Shown here: in pieces, positions 18,060 to 26,074 of the stretch
How the letters are laid out: the number at the start of each line of letters is the position of its first letter
Numbering within the stretch: the first letter of the stretch is position 1
Source of the DNA: a bacterium
GTDB lineage: Bacteria > Bacteroidota > Bacteroidia > Bacteroidales > P3
Length of the DNA stretch: 44,504 nucleotides
Direction: 5' to 3'
NCBI GenBank assembly: GCA_014803485.1
Contig: JAAVBQ010000043.1
Location: 1-44,504 of the forward strand
Translations under genes and position numbers: made by a program
Notes under the pieces: generated by a model
What the model was told of the DNA's origin: nothing
What the model saw: the letters and a program-made list of their open reading frames with translations, nothing else
The model's database searches: none

Positions 18060-19034
18060 TCAAATAGAAATACGGACAAAAGGTCTTTCGTGAATCAGGG
18101 CCGCGTAGGCGGGAAAGGCACTCGGATACATTTCGGAGGTACCGATGCAGGCTATGCTTTCGGCTTCGGAGAGCATATGGAAATCGAGAAACGATTTCAT
18201 ATACACTTCGTAGGAATTTCCGGCCACCTTTCCGCCTCCCCCCATATGCGCCACCGTGCCGGGAATGATACACACCCCGGAAATACGGGCGGACCTTTCC
18301 AAGAACGCAACACTATCGGAAGTAACAAGCATGGGGCTTCCGCTACAGTCTTCCATACGCTTTTTTAAGGCATTCAGACATTTGGAAATCAGTTCTTCGC
18401 GGGCCTTCTCACTTTCGATGGCCTTATAGCGGTATTCCCTGAAATCGCCGAGAAGATTTTGAAAACGGAACACGGAGGCATGGTAGGGTGCGCCTATTTC
18501 CGCTTTGAGCTTTTCCAATCGGGCCGCCATATCGGGTGCGGGCCGGAACAGTTCGAGAAACAGATCGCCCCATTTATAGTTTGTGCCTTTATCTTCGTTG
18601 AGATGTTCCAGATTGTCGCGATTGCCGTCGTAGTGTATCTGCTTGGCGGTATCAAGCTTCCGAAGTCTTCCGGCATATGCTTCACCGCACGCATGAAAGA
18701 AACGGCAATAGCGGATATTCGTGGTCCATTCCCCGGGTTTGAGCAACCAATCGTAGGCGGCGGGCACCAAATAGTCTTCGAGAGGAAAAGGATGTTCGTG
18801 CTTGATGCGGAATCCCAAGCCCCGTTGCTTGCAGTAGGCGTAGAGCGTGATAATGCCTTTGAATCGATCGCAGAGTCCTCCGTGATACTGACGGCCGTCC
18901 ACACATACAACGGCGTCGGCGCCCTTTACGGGAGCGGGCTCATACCGCCACCTCAACCTCGTCAAGGCCATGCCGTATTCTTGCAAAGTGTGGCGCAAGT
19001 CCAGCCATCTGTATCGCAGGGTGTATTTTGCCAT
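18060..19034 (-). CDS. Unrecognised protein, possibly a fucosyltransferase-like glycan enzyme
   Basis: A soluble protein of 324 residues. CVDGRQYHGGLCDRFKGIIT near residues 43-62 resembles the GDP-sugar-binding opening of NodZ/fucosyltransferase-type GT-B enzymes (glycine-rich GGLxDRxxG). Later, MLVTSDSVAFLERSAR and the C-terminal FLDFHMLSEAESIACIGTSE followed by MYPSAFPAYAAL resemble the second Rossmann half of that fold, where the acidic/serine stretch binds the donor. This is fold-level resemblance only. The ATG at 19034 is 5 bases after the T-run of the tRNA-His terminator; Met22 at 18971 is an alternative start that leaves the core fold intact. Surrounding glycan genes support a sugar-transfer role. 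Confidence 0.5.
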   Translation of the reverse strand: MAKYTLRYRWLDLRHTLQEYGMALTRLRWRYEPAPVKGADAVVCVDGRQYHGGLCDRFKGIITLYAYCKQRGLGFRIKHEHPFPLEDYLVPAAYDWLLKPGEWTTNIRYCRFFHACGEAYAGRLRKLDTAKQIHYDGNRDNLEHLNEDKGTNYKWGDLFLELFRPAPDMAARLEKLKAEIGAPYHASVFRFQNLLGDFREYRYKAIESEKAREELISKCLNALKKRMEDCSGSPMLVTSDSVAFLERSARISGVCIIPGTVAHMGGGGKVAGNSYEVYMKSFLDFHMLSEAESIACIGTSEMYPSAFPAYAALIHERPFVRISI

Positions 19035-19039
19035 ATAAC

Positions 19040-19071
19040 AAAAAAGAGAATGTCTAGTAACATTCTCTTTT
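19040..19071 (-). terminator. Intrinsic terminator of tRNA-His
   Basis: Read on the minus strand: an 11-base perfect stem (19061-19071 pairing with 19042-19052), an 8-base loop (19053-19060), and a run of T ending at 19040. It starts two bases after the tRNA 3' end, so it should end the tRNA transcript. Confidence 0.85.
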
Positions 19072-19073
19072 CG

Positions 19074-19148
19074 GGTGCAGGATGGGATTCGAACCCACGA
19101 CCCTCGGAACCACAATCCGATGCTCTAACCAGCTGAGCTACATGCACC
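19074..19148 (-). tRNA. tRNA-His (anticodon GTG)
   Basis: The minus strand folds as a cloverleaf: D arm GCTC/GAGC; anticodon stem TCGGA/TCCGA, loop TTGTGGT with GTG at the anticodon; T arm GTGGG TTCGAAT CCCAT. The extra G(-1) of tRNA-His is present at 19148 opposite C73. CCA is not encoded. The acceptor stem has one apparent non-pair (T6 with C67). Its own promoter lies just upstream and its own terminator just downstream. Confidence 0.95.
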
Positions 19149-19187
19149 ATTTCCGCTCCGGAACGTCTGTCGACCGAAACGGGGCGA

Positions 19188-19218
19188 CAAAGGTACGACA
19201 TTTACACTAAAACACAAA
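19188..19218 (-). promoter_or_regulatory. Consensus promoter of tRNA-His
   Basis: On the minus strand: TTTG (19218-19215), exactly 19 bases, then TACCTTTG (19195-19188), a full Bacteroidetes housekeeping promoter. The tRNA starts 40 bases downstream of the -7 box, giving a 5' leader of roughly 30 bases to be removed by RNase P. Confidence 0.8.
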
Positions 19219-19352
19219 TTTTGTTGAACCTTTAATCAACTTATCAACCACATATTAACAATTTGAAGATTGTGTCTACGCTGAAAATCTTGCCGTTAGC
19301 CAAATCCCGCAAATTCATCGCCGAAAATTTAGGCAAATTCAAAAAACTTGTC

Positions 19353-19360
19353 TATCTTTG
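19353..19360 (+). promoter_or_regulatory. -7 box upstream of rplU
   Basis: TATCTTTG, an exact TAnnTTTG, 27 bases before the rplU ATG. The -33 position reads only TTTA-like bases. The stretch from 19149 to 19352 otherwise holds the divergent tRNA promoter and AT-rich sequence; I see no ORF or further RNA in it. Confidence 0.6.
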
Positions 19361-19387
19361 CGCCCCAATTGCAGAAAAACATTTGTT

Positions 19388-19696
19388 ATGTACGCTATCG
19401 TTGAAATAGCCGGTATGCAGATAAAGGTTGAAGAAAACCAGAAAGTTATCGTAAACCGGTTGGAAGCCAAAGAAGGCGAGCAAGTAGAATTCGACAAGGT
19501 TTTGTTGAAAGACAATAACGGTAAGGTGGAAGTGGGTACGCCCGTAGTGAACGGCGCCAAGGTTTCCGCCAAGGTTCTGTCGCACTTGAGAGGCGATAAG
19601 GTTATCGTTTTCAAGAAGAAAAGAAGAAAAGGATACCAAAAGCAGACGGGCTTCCGCGCCGATCTCACACAGATCCAAATCGAGAAAATCGCTTAA
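19388..19696 (+). CDS. rplU: 50S ribosomal protein L21
   Basis: The 102-residue protein begins MYAIVEIAGMQIKVEENQKV, the standard L21 start, and ends with the basic KKKRRKGYQKQTGFR segment that contacts 23S rRNA. I chose the start at 19388 from this N-terminus; the frame is open 30 bases further up. It is followed 27 bases later by rpmA, the usual L21-L27 pair. Confidence 0.97.
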   Translation: MYAIVEIAGMQIKVEENQKVIVNRLEAKEGEQVEFDKVLLKDNNGKVEVGTPVVNGAKVSAKVLSHLRGDKVIVFKKKRRKGYQKQTGFRADLTQIQIEKIA

Positions 19697-19723
19697 TTAC
19701 GAACCATCTAATACTAGAAGACA

Positions 19724-19987
19724 ATGGCACACAAAAAAGGGGTCAGCAGTTCGGACAACGGTCGTGAATCTGAAAGCAAACGCTTGGGCGTTAAGATATT
19801 CGGTGGTGAAAGTGTAGTTGCCGGCAACATCATCGTTCGCCAACGCGGCACCAAATACCATCCGGGTGCTCATGTAGGCATGGGCAAGGACCACACGCTT
19901 TTTGCATTGGTAAACGGCACGGTGGCCTTCAAGAAAAACCGCCTTTCGGGCCGTCCGTCCGTATCGGTAGTTCCCGCTGAAAGTTAA
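19724..19987 (+). CDS. rpmA: 50S ribosomal protein L27
   Basis: The 87-residue protein begins [20 protein letters not shown] and continues [20 protein letters not shown], typical L27. The N-terminus reaches toward the peptidyl-transferase centre; there is no Firmicutes-type cleaved prepeptide. It is the last gene of the rplU-rpmA operon, followed by a strong hairpin terminator. Confidence 0.97.
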   Translation: MAHKKGVSSSDNGRESESKRLGVKIFGGESVVAGNIIVRQRGTKYHPGAHVGMGKDHTLFALVNGTVAFKKNRLSGRPSVSVVPAES

Positions 19988-20022
19988 AAACCTCAATAGA
20001 GTTTTCATAGTTTTTGATTGGG

Positions 20023-20050
20023 GAGGCATCTCGGAGAGATGCCTCTTTTT
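20023..20050 (+). terminator. Intrinsic terminator of rplU-rpmA
   Basis: A 10-base perfect stem (20023-20032 with 20036-20045), loop GGA, then five Ts (20046-20050), located 35 bases after the rpmA stop. The ygiQ-type start lies 20 bases beyond, so that gene probably depends on read-through or a promoter inside this short gap. Confidence 0.9.
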
Positions 20051-20070
20051 ATTATCCCTTTTCCGCTTTT

Positions 20071-21858
20071 ATGTTGCAACCCATCGACCCCGACAGAATT
20101 CCCCTTGAGGCCTGGCTTCCGGTTTCCAAAAAGGAAATGGAGAAGCGGGGCTGGGAGCAGGCCGACATCATTCTCCTGAGCGGGGACGCCTATGTGGATC
20201 ATCCGTCTTTCGGGGTGGCGGTGATAGGCAGGGTGCTGGAAAAGGCGGGTTTCAAGGTGGCCGTTCTTCCGCAGCCGAACTGGAAAGACGATTTACGCGA
20301 TTTCAGGAAATTGGGAAAGCCGCGTTTGTTTTTCGGGGTGTCGGCGGGGAGTATGGATTCTATGGTGAACCATTACACGGCGCGCAAGCGTCTGCGCAGC
20401 AACGATGCCTATACGCCGGGCGGGGCGGCGGGTTTCCGTCCCGACTACCCCACTTTGGTCTACACACGCATTCTCAAACAGATTTTTCCCGATGTGCCCG
20501 TGATTCTCGGAGGCATCGAGGCTTCACTTCGCCGCATTACGCACTATGATTATTGGCAGGACAAGCTTTTGCCGTCGTTTGTGAAAGAGAGCGGCGCCGA
20601 TTTGCTGGTCTACGGCATGGGGGAAAAGCCTATGGTGGAAATCGCCCGCCGTCTTGACAAAAATCCCGACATAAGGGGTTGCGAGGATATTCCGCAGGTG
20701 TCTTATTTCTGTCCCGTGCCGCCCGAAAAGGTACCGGCCACGCCTTTCAATCAACCCGATATAAAACTCGCCTCGCACGAAACCTGCCTGAAGGACAAGC
20801 GGGCACAAGCCGCCAATTTCGGCATGGTGGAGACGGCTTCCAATCAGATGGAGTGTGGGCGGATTCTTCAGGCCGTGGAACGGGGTTGTGTCGTCATCAA
20901 TCCGCCCTTTGTGACGGAACCCGGAGATACGTCCATAGACGGGTCTTTCGACTTGCCGTATACCCGCTTGCCGCACCCACGCTATAAGAATCGGGGAGAC
21001 ATTCCCGCTTTCGTGATGATTCAGAATTCGGTGACCTTGCACCGGGGATGTTTCGGAGGGTGTGCGTTCTGCACCATTTCGGCGCATCAGGGCAAGCAGG
21101 TGCAGAGCCGCAGCGAGGAATCGGTGTTGAAAGAGATTGAACACATTGCCCGTATGCCGTATTTTAAGGGCAATCTGAGCGATTTGGGAGGACCGAGCGC
21201 AAATATGTACCGTATGCACGGAAAAGACCCCGCTCTTTGCCGCAAATGCAAAAAACCGTCGTGCATCGTGCCGCAGATCTGTCCCAATCTTCATCACGAC
21301 CACGCCCCTCTGCTGAACCTCTACAAGAAAGTGGCGGCCTTGCCTTTCGTCAAACACGCCTATATCGGCAGCGGCATACGCTACGATCTGCTAGTGCCGT
21401 TCCTGCATATGGAAAACGGCGCGGGCGGCCATGCACGGGCCTATGCGGAGTGGGTAATCGCCCGCGCCGTTTCGGGCCGGCTCAAGGTGGCTCCCGAACA
21501 TACCGAAAGCCATGTGTTGCAGACAATGCGCAAGATGCCTTTCTCGCAATTCGAGACTTTCAAGACTTTTTTCGACGCTTACTGCCGCCGTATCGGAAAG
21601 AACCAACAGCTCATTCCCTATTTCATTTCGGCCCACCCCTCGTGTCAATTACGCGACATGGAAGCCTTGGAACGCAAGACCCGGCACTTGGGCTACCGCC
21701 TGGAACAAGTCCAGCTCTTCACGCCCACCCCGATGACCTTGGCTACCGAAATGTATTATACAGGATTAGATCCTCACACCCTGCAACCTGTGTTTGTGGA
21801 AAGAAATCCGCAGAAACGCGACCGGCAGAACGACTGTTTCTTCTGGTATAAGCGTTAG
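20071..21858 (+). CDS. YgiQ-family radical SAM protein
   Basis: The 595-residue protein has an N-terminal domain (DIILLSGDAYVDHPSFG from about 29) typical of the YgiQ family (UPF0313), then a radical SAM core with Cys327, Cys331 and Cys334 (CFGGCAFC). A second cysteine cluster, CRKCKKPSCIVPQIC near 390-404, could hold another metal centre. The biochemical role of the family is not established. The start at 20071 is the first ATG after the terminator that matches the family N-terminus; an upstream in-frame ATG at 20014 would place the terminator hairpin inside the coding region. Its stop overlaps the rpoN stop by two bases on the opposite strand. Confidence 0.9.
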   Translation: MLQPIDPDRIPLEAWLPVSKKEMEKRGWEQADIILLSGDAYVDHPSFGVAVIGRVLEKAGFKVAVLPQPNWKDDLRDFRKLGKPRLFFGVSAGSMDSMVNHYTARKRLRSNDAYTPGGAAGFRPDYPTLVYTRILKQIFPDVPVILGGIEASLRRITHYDYWQDKLLPSFVKESGADLLVYGMGEKPMVEIARRLDKNPDIRGCEDIPQVSYFCPVPPEKVPATPFNQPDIKLASHETCLKDKRAQAANFGMVETASNQMECGRILQAVERGCVVINPPFVTEPGDTSIDGSFDLPYTRLPHPRYKNRGDIPAFVMIQNSVTLHRGCFGGCAFCTISAHQGKQVQSRSEESVLKEIEHIARMPYFKGNLSDLGGPSANMYRMHGKDPALCRKCKKPSCIVPQICPNLHHDHAPLLNLYKKVAALPFVKHAYIGSGIRYDLLVPFLHMENGAGGHARAYAEWVIARAVSGRLKVAPEHTESHVLQTMRKMPFSQFETFKTFFDAYCRRIGKNQQLIPYFISAHPSCQLRDMEALERKTRHLGYRLEQVQLFTPTPMTLATEMYYTGLDPHTLQPVFVERNPQKRDRQNDCFFWYKR

Positions 21859-23411
21859 ATGCGCTTGCGCAGACGCGCCACGGCATAGCCCAGATTCTCG
21901 CGGTATTTGGCCACCGTGCGGCGCGCCACGGAAAACCCTTTCTCCTTGAGCGCGTCCATCAGGGTTTCGTCCGAAAGAGGATTTGTCTTGTCTTCGTTTT
22001 CAATCAACTCCGACAAAACCGCTTTAATCTGTGCGGTAGAAATCTCTTCGCCCTCCTCGTTCTCCAACGACTGTGAAAAGAACTTCTTTACGGGAAAGGT
22101 GCCGAAATGGGTCTGTATGTATTTGTTGTTGAGCACCCGCGAAACGGTCGACACATCGACCCCTACCTTTTCGGCTATGTCCTTGAGGCGCATGGGGCGG
22201 AGGTGCCGCATGTCGCCCTCCAAGAAAAAATCGTGCTGAAAATCCACCACGGCCTGCATCATACGCAACATCGTGCTTTGCCGCTGTTTAATCATATCCA
22301 TGAACCAACGCGCCGAGTCGATTTTCTGCTTCACGAACAAGGCTGCTTCCTGGGTCTGCCGTTTCTTTTCGGATTGACTGCCATAGTCTTGCAACATAGT
22401 TTCGTAGGAGGGGCTGACGCGCAGGTTGGGGTCGTTCTTGCCGTGCAGCCGCAGCGACAGAACGCCGTCGTCGTTGGTCAGATAGAAATCGGGGATGAGT
22501 GTGGGCACTTCCTGCACGGTGGTGTCGAAACCGCTCTGTCCCGGCTTGGGGTTGAGGGTGCGGATGGCGTCCACAGCCTGCTTCACCTCCTGTTCGCTCA
22601 CTTTGAGCTTTTCTATCAAGCGGGTATATTGCCGTGCAACAAATTCATCAAAGCACTTTTCCAAGAGCCTTTCGGCGGTTTTCCACACATGGATTTCCTC
22701 GTCCGTGAGACTGTTTTCCTCGCCCTCGGCTCCGTTCAGTTTGCGCCTCACCTGCAACAGCAGGCATTCGCGCAAATCGGCGGCGCCTATGCCCGCCGGA
22801 TCCAGGCTCTGTATCTGCCGCAACACGTCTTCCACTTCTTCTTCGGTGGCGGTGATGTTGAGGCTGAAAGCCATATCGTTCACCATAGCCGGCACCGACC
22901 GCTTCAGATAGCCGTCTTCGTCCAGATTGCCTATAATCACCTCGCCGATACGCCTTTGGTGCTCGTTCAAGGCCAACATTCCCAATTCGTCGTTGAGTTG
23001 TTCGCGAAAACCTTGCCGGAAACGCACGGGGGTGCGGTATTCGTCATCGGGGCTTCGGTAGTTGTCGCTTTTGCGTTTGTAGGCGTAGTCGTTGCGCTCG
23101 GGGTCGATATAGTCGTTGATGTCGAAGTCCTGTTCCTTGCCGGCGTCTTCGTCGGTGCGGGCGTCGGAAGCGCTGTCGTCGTCATTGGCGTGAGGTTCTT
23201 CGGTGTCTTCCTTGAGACGGCTCAAAGGCACCTCATCGGCATAGATGCCGCCCTCCCCTTCTTCCAAGGCGGGATTTTCCTGCAACTCGTCCTTGATGCG
23301 CCGCTCAAGGTCGAGGGTGGGCACCTGCATAAGCTTCAGAAGTTGCACCTGCCGGGGCGAGAGCTTCAGAAGCTGTTTCTGTTGAAAGGTCTGTTTCAGG
23401 TTCAGTGCCAT
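21855..23411 (-). CDS. rpoN: RNA polymerase sigma-54 factor
   Basis: The 518-residue sigma factor recognises -24/-12 promoters and needs AAA+ activators. Region I (LKQTFQQKQLLKLSPRQVQL, 4-23) is glutamine- and leucine-rich as expected. An acidic region II spans about 55-110, the core-binding domain follows, and the RpoN box ARRTVAKYRE is at 496-505. No sigma-54 activator is in this window. The ATG lies 2 bases after the stop of the polymerase-like/ligase fusion gene, so it probably shares the surface-polysaccharide transcript, an unusual setting. Confidence 0.95.
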   Translation of the reverse strand: MALNLKQTFQQKQLLKLSPRQVQLLKLMQVPTLDLERRIKDELQENPALEEGEGGIYADEVPLSRLKEDTEEPHANDDDSASDARTDEDAGKEQDFDINDYIDPERNDYAYKRKSDNYRSPDDEYRTPVRFRQGFREQLNDELGMLALNEHQRRIGEVIIGNLDEDGYLKRSVPAMVNDMAFSLNITATEEEVEDVLRQIQSLDPAGIGAADLRECLLLQVRRKLNGAEGEENSLTDEEIHVWKTAERLLEKCFDEFVARQYTRLIEKLKVSEQEVKQAVDAIRTLNPKPGQSGFDTTVQEVPTLIPDFYLTNDDGVLSLRLHGKNDPNLRVSPSYETMLQDYGSQSEKKRQTQEAALFVKQKIDSARWFMDMIKQRQSTMLRMMQAVVDFQHDFFLEGDMRHLRPMRLKDIAEKVGVDVSTVSRVLNNKYIQTHFGTFPVKKFFSQSLENEEGEEISTAQIKAVLSELIENEDKTNPLSDETLMDALKEKGFSVARRTVAKYRENLGYAVARLRKRI

Positions 23412-23413
23412 AG

Positions 23414-26074
23414 CTAAACACTTGCAATATGTCGCGAATTTACAATTTTGCGGTTATGATATTCCATCATCAGAAAACAGTATGGAAGGACGGCATACAA
23501 AAGGAATATGCTTTTTATCAAAACATCGATACAACAGAGTATGAACAGCGACAGCAACCAAATCCATCCCCATAGGCGACGGTTTTTCCAAACCAGCACC
23601 ACAGCCTGCACCCAAAACAGAAGAAACACTGTCAACCCTATATATCCATTGATAATAAGCACATAAAGAAATTGATTATGCGGATTGAGAACACGACGGG
23701 GATATGCAGGATAGCTGGAGGCAAAATGTTCACAAAAATCTTTTTCGGCACTGTAACCGAAACCGAAAAAAGGCTTTTCTTCCACCATTTCCATCGCTGT
23801 GTTCCAAGCACAAAGACGTGGCAGCAACGAACCATCGTTAATCACTCCCTTATGGCCTTTTATGTCTTTCATCACATTCACGCTGTGTGCAAAACGGCCC
23901 AAGATTCCCATTCCGAAATAATGAAGCCCCACCGGGCCGAACAGCAGGAAAAGGGAAACCAATACCCCGGCCGTTATCCATCGTTTTTGTCGGAAGCAAA
24001 ACACAAGCAACAGCAACAGGTTCACAACAAATAAAAACTGTCCAGTTTTGGAATTGGATATAACCAACACGAGGGCAAAAAGAATCAAGGAGACTATCGC
24101 CAAACTTTTCTTAAGCCATGTATTTAACCAAGGGTCTTTTTTTATCAGGGCAATAAACACCAAAGCAAAGGCGAGATTGAAAAACAAAGCTTCGATGGTG
24201 GTATGCATGATAGGCCAGATATACGCCCAGCTGAAATAGATATTTTGATTGGAGAGAAATTCGTTCAGAACATACAGAAATCCACTGCCGGTGCTCATAT
24301 AAGTGATTCCAGCATCTACATAATGTATCTTGAAATAGGGCCAGAAATAGTTGAAACAATACACCAATTGGGAGATCTTTACAAAAAAGAGCAACAGACA
24401 GCCTATGACGAAGCAAAACCCGAACCATCTTATCTTTCGGGGAGAGAAAAAGCGGGGTGTCATGCCCAAAAAGATAAAGGGAATAAGAAACACGGATATT
24501 TCTTGCAGGCCACGCCTGAGGGCGAAAGCCGGGTCGGAAGAATACGGTACAGACACCCAAAAAAGCAGATATAACAATAGAAAAGCCAGATAAGGCTTTA
24601 GAAAACGGAACTCGATGGCTCTTCGCGGAACGGTCAGCAAAAAGGCGAAGGCTATGCCCACGCTCACGCCGAAAAAGTAGGAGGGTATACGCCACGGGGT
24701 CCAGAAAAACAGTAGCAGCAAGGAGAGGTCCACTACCTGCAAAAAGGCGAGCAATCGCCTTATATTACGCACGGTGAGCCATTTTATGCCGCGTATTCTT
24801 TTACCTATTTCCCGTCGGTGCTCCCAAACGTAACAGAGCGCGAAAATCGCTGTCAAAAAGCAGGGCACGGTGATGAAAGAAAGTGTATTGGCGGTAAAGT
24901 CAAACCATCCCATCAGCATGGAAGCCTCAAACCAGCTTGAAATCCCCAAAGAAAACAAATTGCCGGTTTTTAGAGCAAATGAAAACAACCCGTACAACAG
25001 ACATGAAAACACAAGCACAAAGGCCAGGGTATGCCAGAAACCCGAAAAGACATAAAGCGTGCCGAAGAAAGTGCGCACATTGGAACCCGAGTCGTGGGTG
25101 GTGATTTGAACAAACTTGTCGTTAAGATGGGAAACGTAGTTTCTATCGCCGGAAACCACCTTGCCGATATTGACGAAAGGTGCGTAGATCTTTTCCGGTT
25201 CCCGATATTCGAGCGTATTCTGTGCCAAATCTTCGCTCAAGCCATATACGCCTGCCGCCATATAGGTAACGGCGTGTTTGCCGATAAAGGAAGAAACTTT
25301 TGCCTTGTATTCCGTTTGGGCTTTCCGTTGTGTAAGCACACTCTTTTCGGCGGAAGCCACATAGAGGGTCATCCAATAAGAAGCAAAGAAAAAGACGAAA
25401 CCCATAAATACGGAAACAAGAATTACCTTGATGTCGAATTTTGTTTTGCCCGTCAACAGTCGCAATAAAAACCCGGCAGCCATAGGGGTCAGAAACCATC
25501 CTTTCACAAGGTAGAGCAGCGCCACTCCGAAAAAGCCGAGCACATAGAGCCAATAACGTTTATGGTCTTTGTCGGCGGCAAACATCCAAAAGATATTCAA
25601 ACCCATAAGAAGAGTGAAGAGATGCCCGAAAAAGCCATGTCCCGCCCATTCCCGTGCAAAAAGTTCACTGCCCGGCATCAAGTCTTTTACGAAAGCAAGA
25701 TGGAAAAACCGAAAGACGAACAATGCAAAGATAGCCCAAGTGATATATTCCAATATCCGAAAGGGGGTGGATAAAACCGTGTATTCTTTTTCCGCAGGCA
25801 CGATATTATTACCACCTTTTCGTCTTTGCAAGAATCCCCAAATACAGCTCGGTACGAAAAACGCCGCCAATCCGACCACCCAAACCCAAACGCTCGGATA
25901 ATAAAACGGCACGAAACCCATGTTTCCGTCAACGCACAGACAGATGGCCAACACCACGGCGTAGGGCACTGAAAGGCAGTTGAGCGGTGTGAACCACGTG
26001 TTCCAAAGTTTCCTTTCGGCAAAGGCCAAAAGCAACACTTCCAAATAAAGGATTATGACCGGGAGGAAATCCAT
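23414..26074 (-). CDS. Fusion of a polysaccharide polymerase-like domain with an O-antigen ligase domain
   Basis: An 886-residue inner-membrane protein with two halves. Residues 1 to about 430 are polytopic and share landmarks with the separate protein encoded just upstream: FTPLN..PY..VL near 28, FYYPS near 57, GSE.F near 135, GHL near 150, NVRTFFGTLYVFSG near 332 and LMGWFDF near 387. Residues ~435-886 form a Wzy/WaaL-type module with about 10 helices, a long periplasmic loop (about 590-820) and the family motif LNPHNQFLYVLIINGYIGL near 795-815, whose histidine is essential in characterised ligases. Inferred role: joining or polymerising undecaprenyl-linked O-units on the periplasmic face. 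The ATG overlaps the upstream gene by 22 bases. No internal stop or frameshift marks the junction. Confidence 0.8.
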   Translation of the reverse strand: MDFLPVIILYLEVLLLAFAERKLWNTWFTPLNCLSVPYAVVLAICLCVDGNMGFVPFYYPSVWVWVVGLAAFFVPSCIWGFLQRRKGGNNIVPAEKEYTVLSTPFRILEYITWAIFALFVFRFFHLAFVKDLMPGSELFAREWAGHGFFGHLFTLLMGLNIFWMFAADKDHKRYWLYVLGFFGVALLYLVKGWFLTPMAAGFLLRLLTGKTKFDIKVILVSVFMGFVFFFASYWMTLYVASAEKSVLTQRKAQTEYKAKVSSFIGKHAVTYMAAGVYGLSEDLAQNTLEYREPEKIYAPFVNIGKVVSGDRNYVSHLNDKFVQITTHDSGSNVRTFFGTLYVFSGFWHTLAFVLVFSCLLYGLFSFALKTGNLFSLGISSWFEASMLMGWFDFTANTLSFITVPCFLTAIFALCYVWEHRREIGKRIRGIKWLTVRNIRRLLAFLQVVDLSLLLLFFWTPWRIPSYFFGVSVGIAFAFLLTVPRRAIEFRFLKPYLAFLLLYLLFWVSVPYSSDPAFALRRGLQEISVFLIPFIFLGMTPRFFSPRKIRWFGFCFVIGCLLLFFVKISQLVYCFNYFWPYFKIHYVDAGITYMSTGSGFLYVLNEFLSNQNIYFSWAYIWPIMHTTIEALFFNLAFALVFIALIKKDPWLNTWLKKSLAIVSLILFALVLVISNSKTGQFLFVVNLLLLLVFCFRQKRWITAGVLVSLFLLFGPVGLHYFGMGILGRFAHSVNVMKDIKGHKGVINDGSLLPRLCAWNTAMEMVEEKPFFGFGYSAEKDFCEHFASSYPAYPRRVLNPHNQFLYVLIINGYIGLTVFLLFWVQAVVLVWKNRRLWGWIWLLSLFILCCIDVLIKSIFLLYAVLPYCFLMMEYHNRKIVNSRHIASV

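Noticed and set aside
19149..19352. Search for a small RNA or riboswitch in the largest gap
   Set aside because: Only AT-rich sequence and the two divergent promoters; no stable conserved fold recognised.
22107..23417. 436-codon open frame antisense to rpoN
   Set aside because: Shadow of rpoN; valine/glycine/histidine-rich product with no fold pattern.
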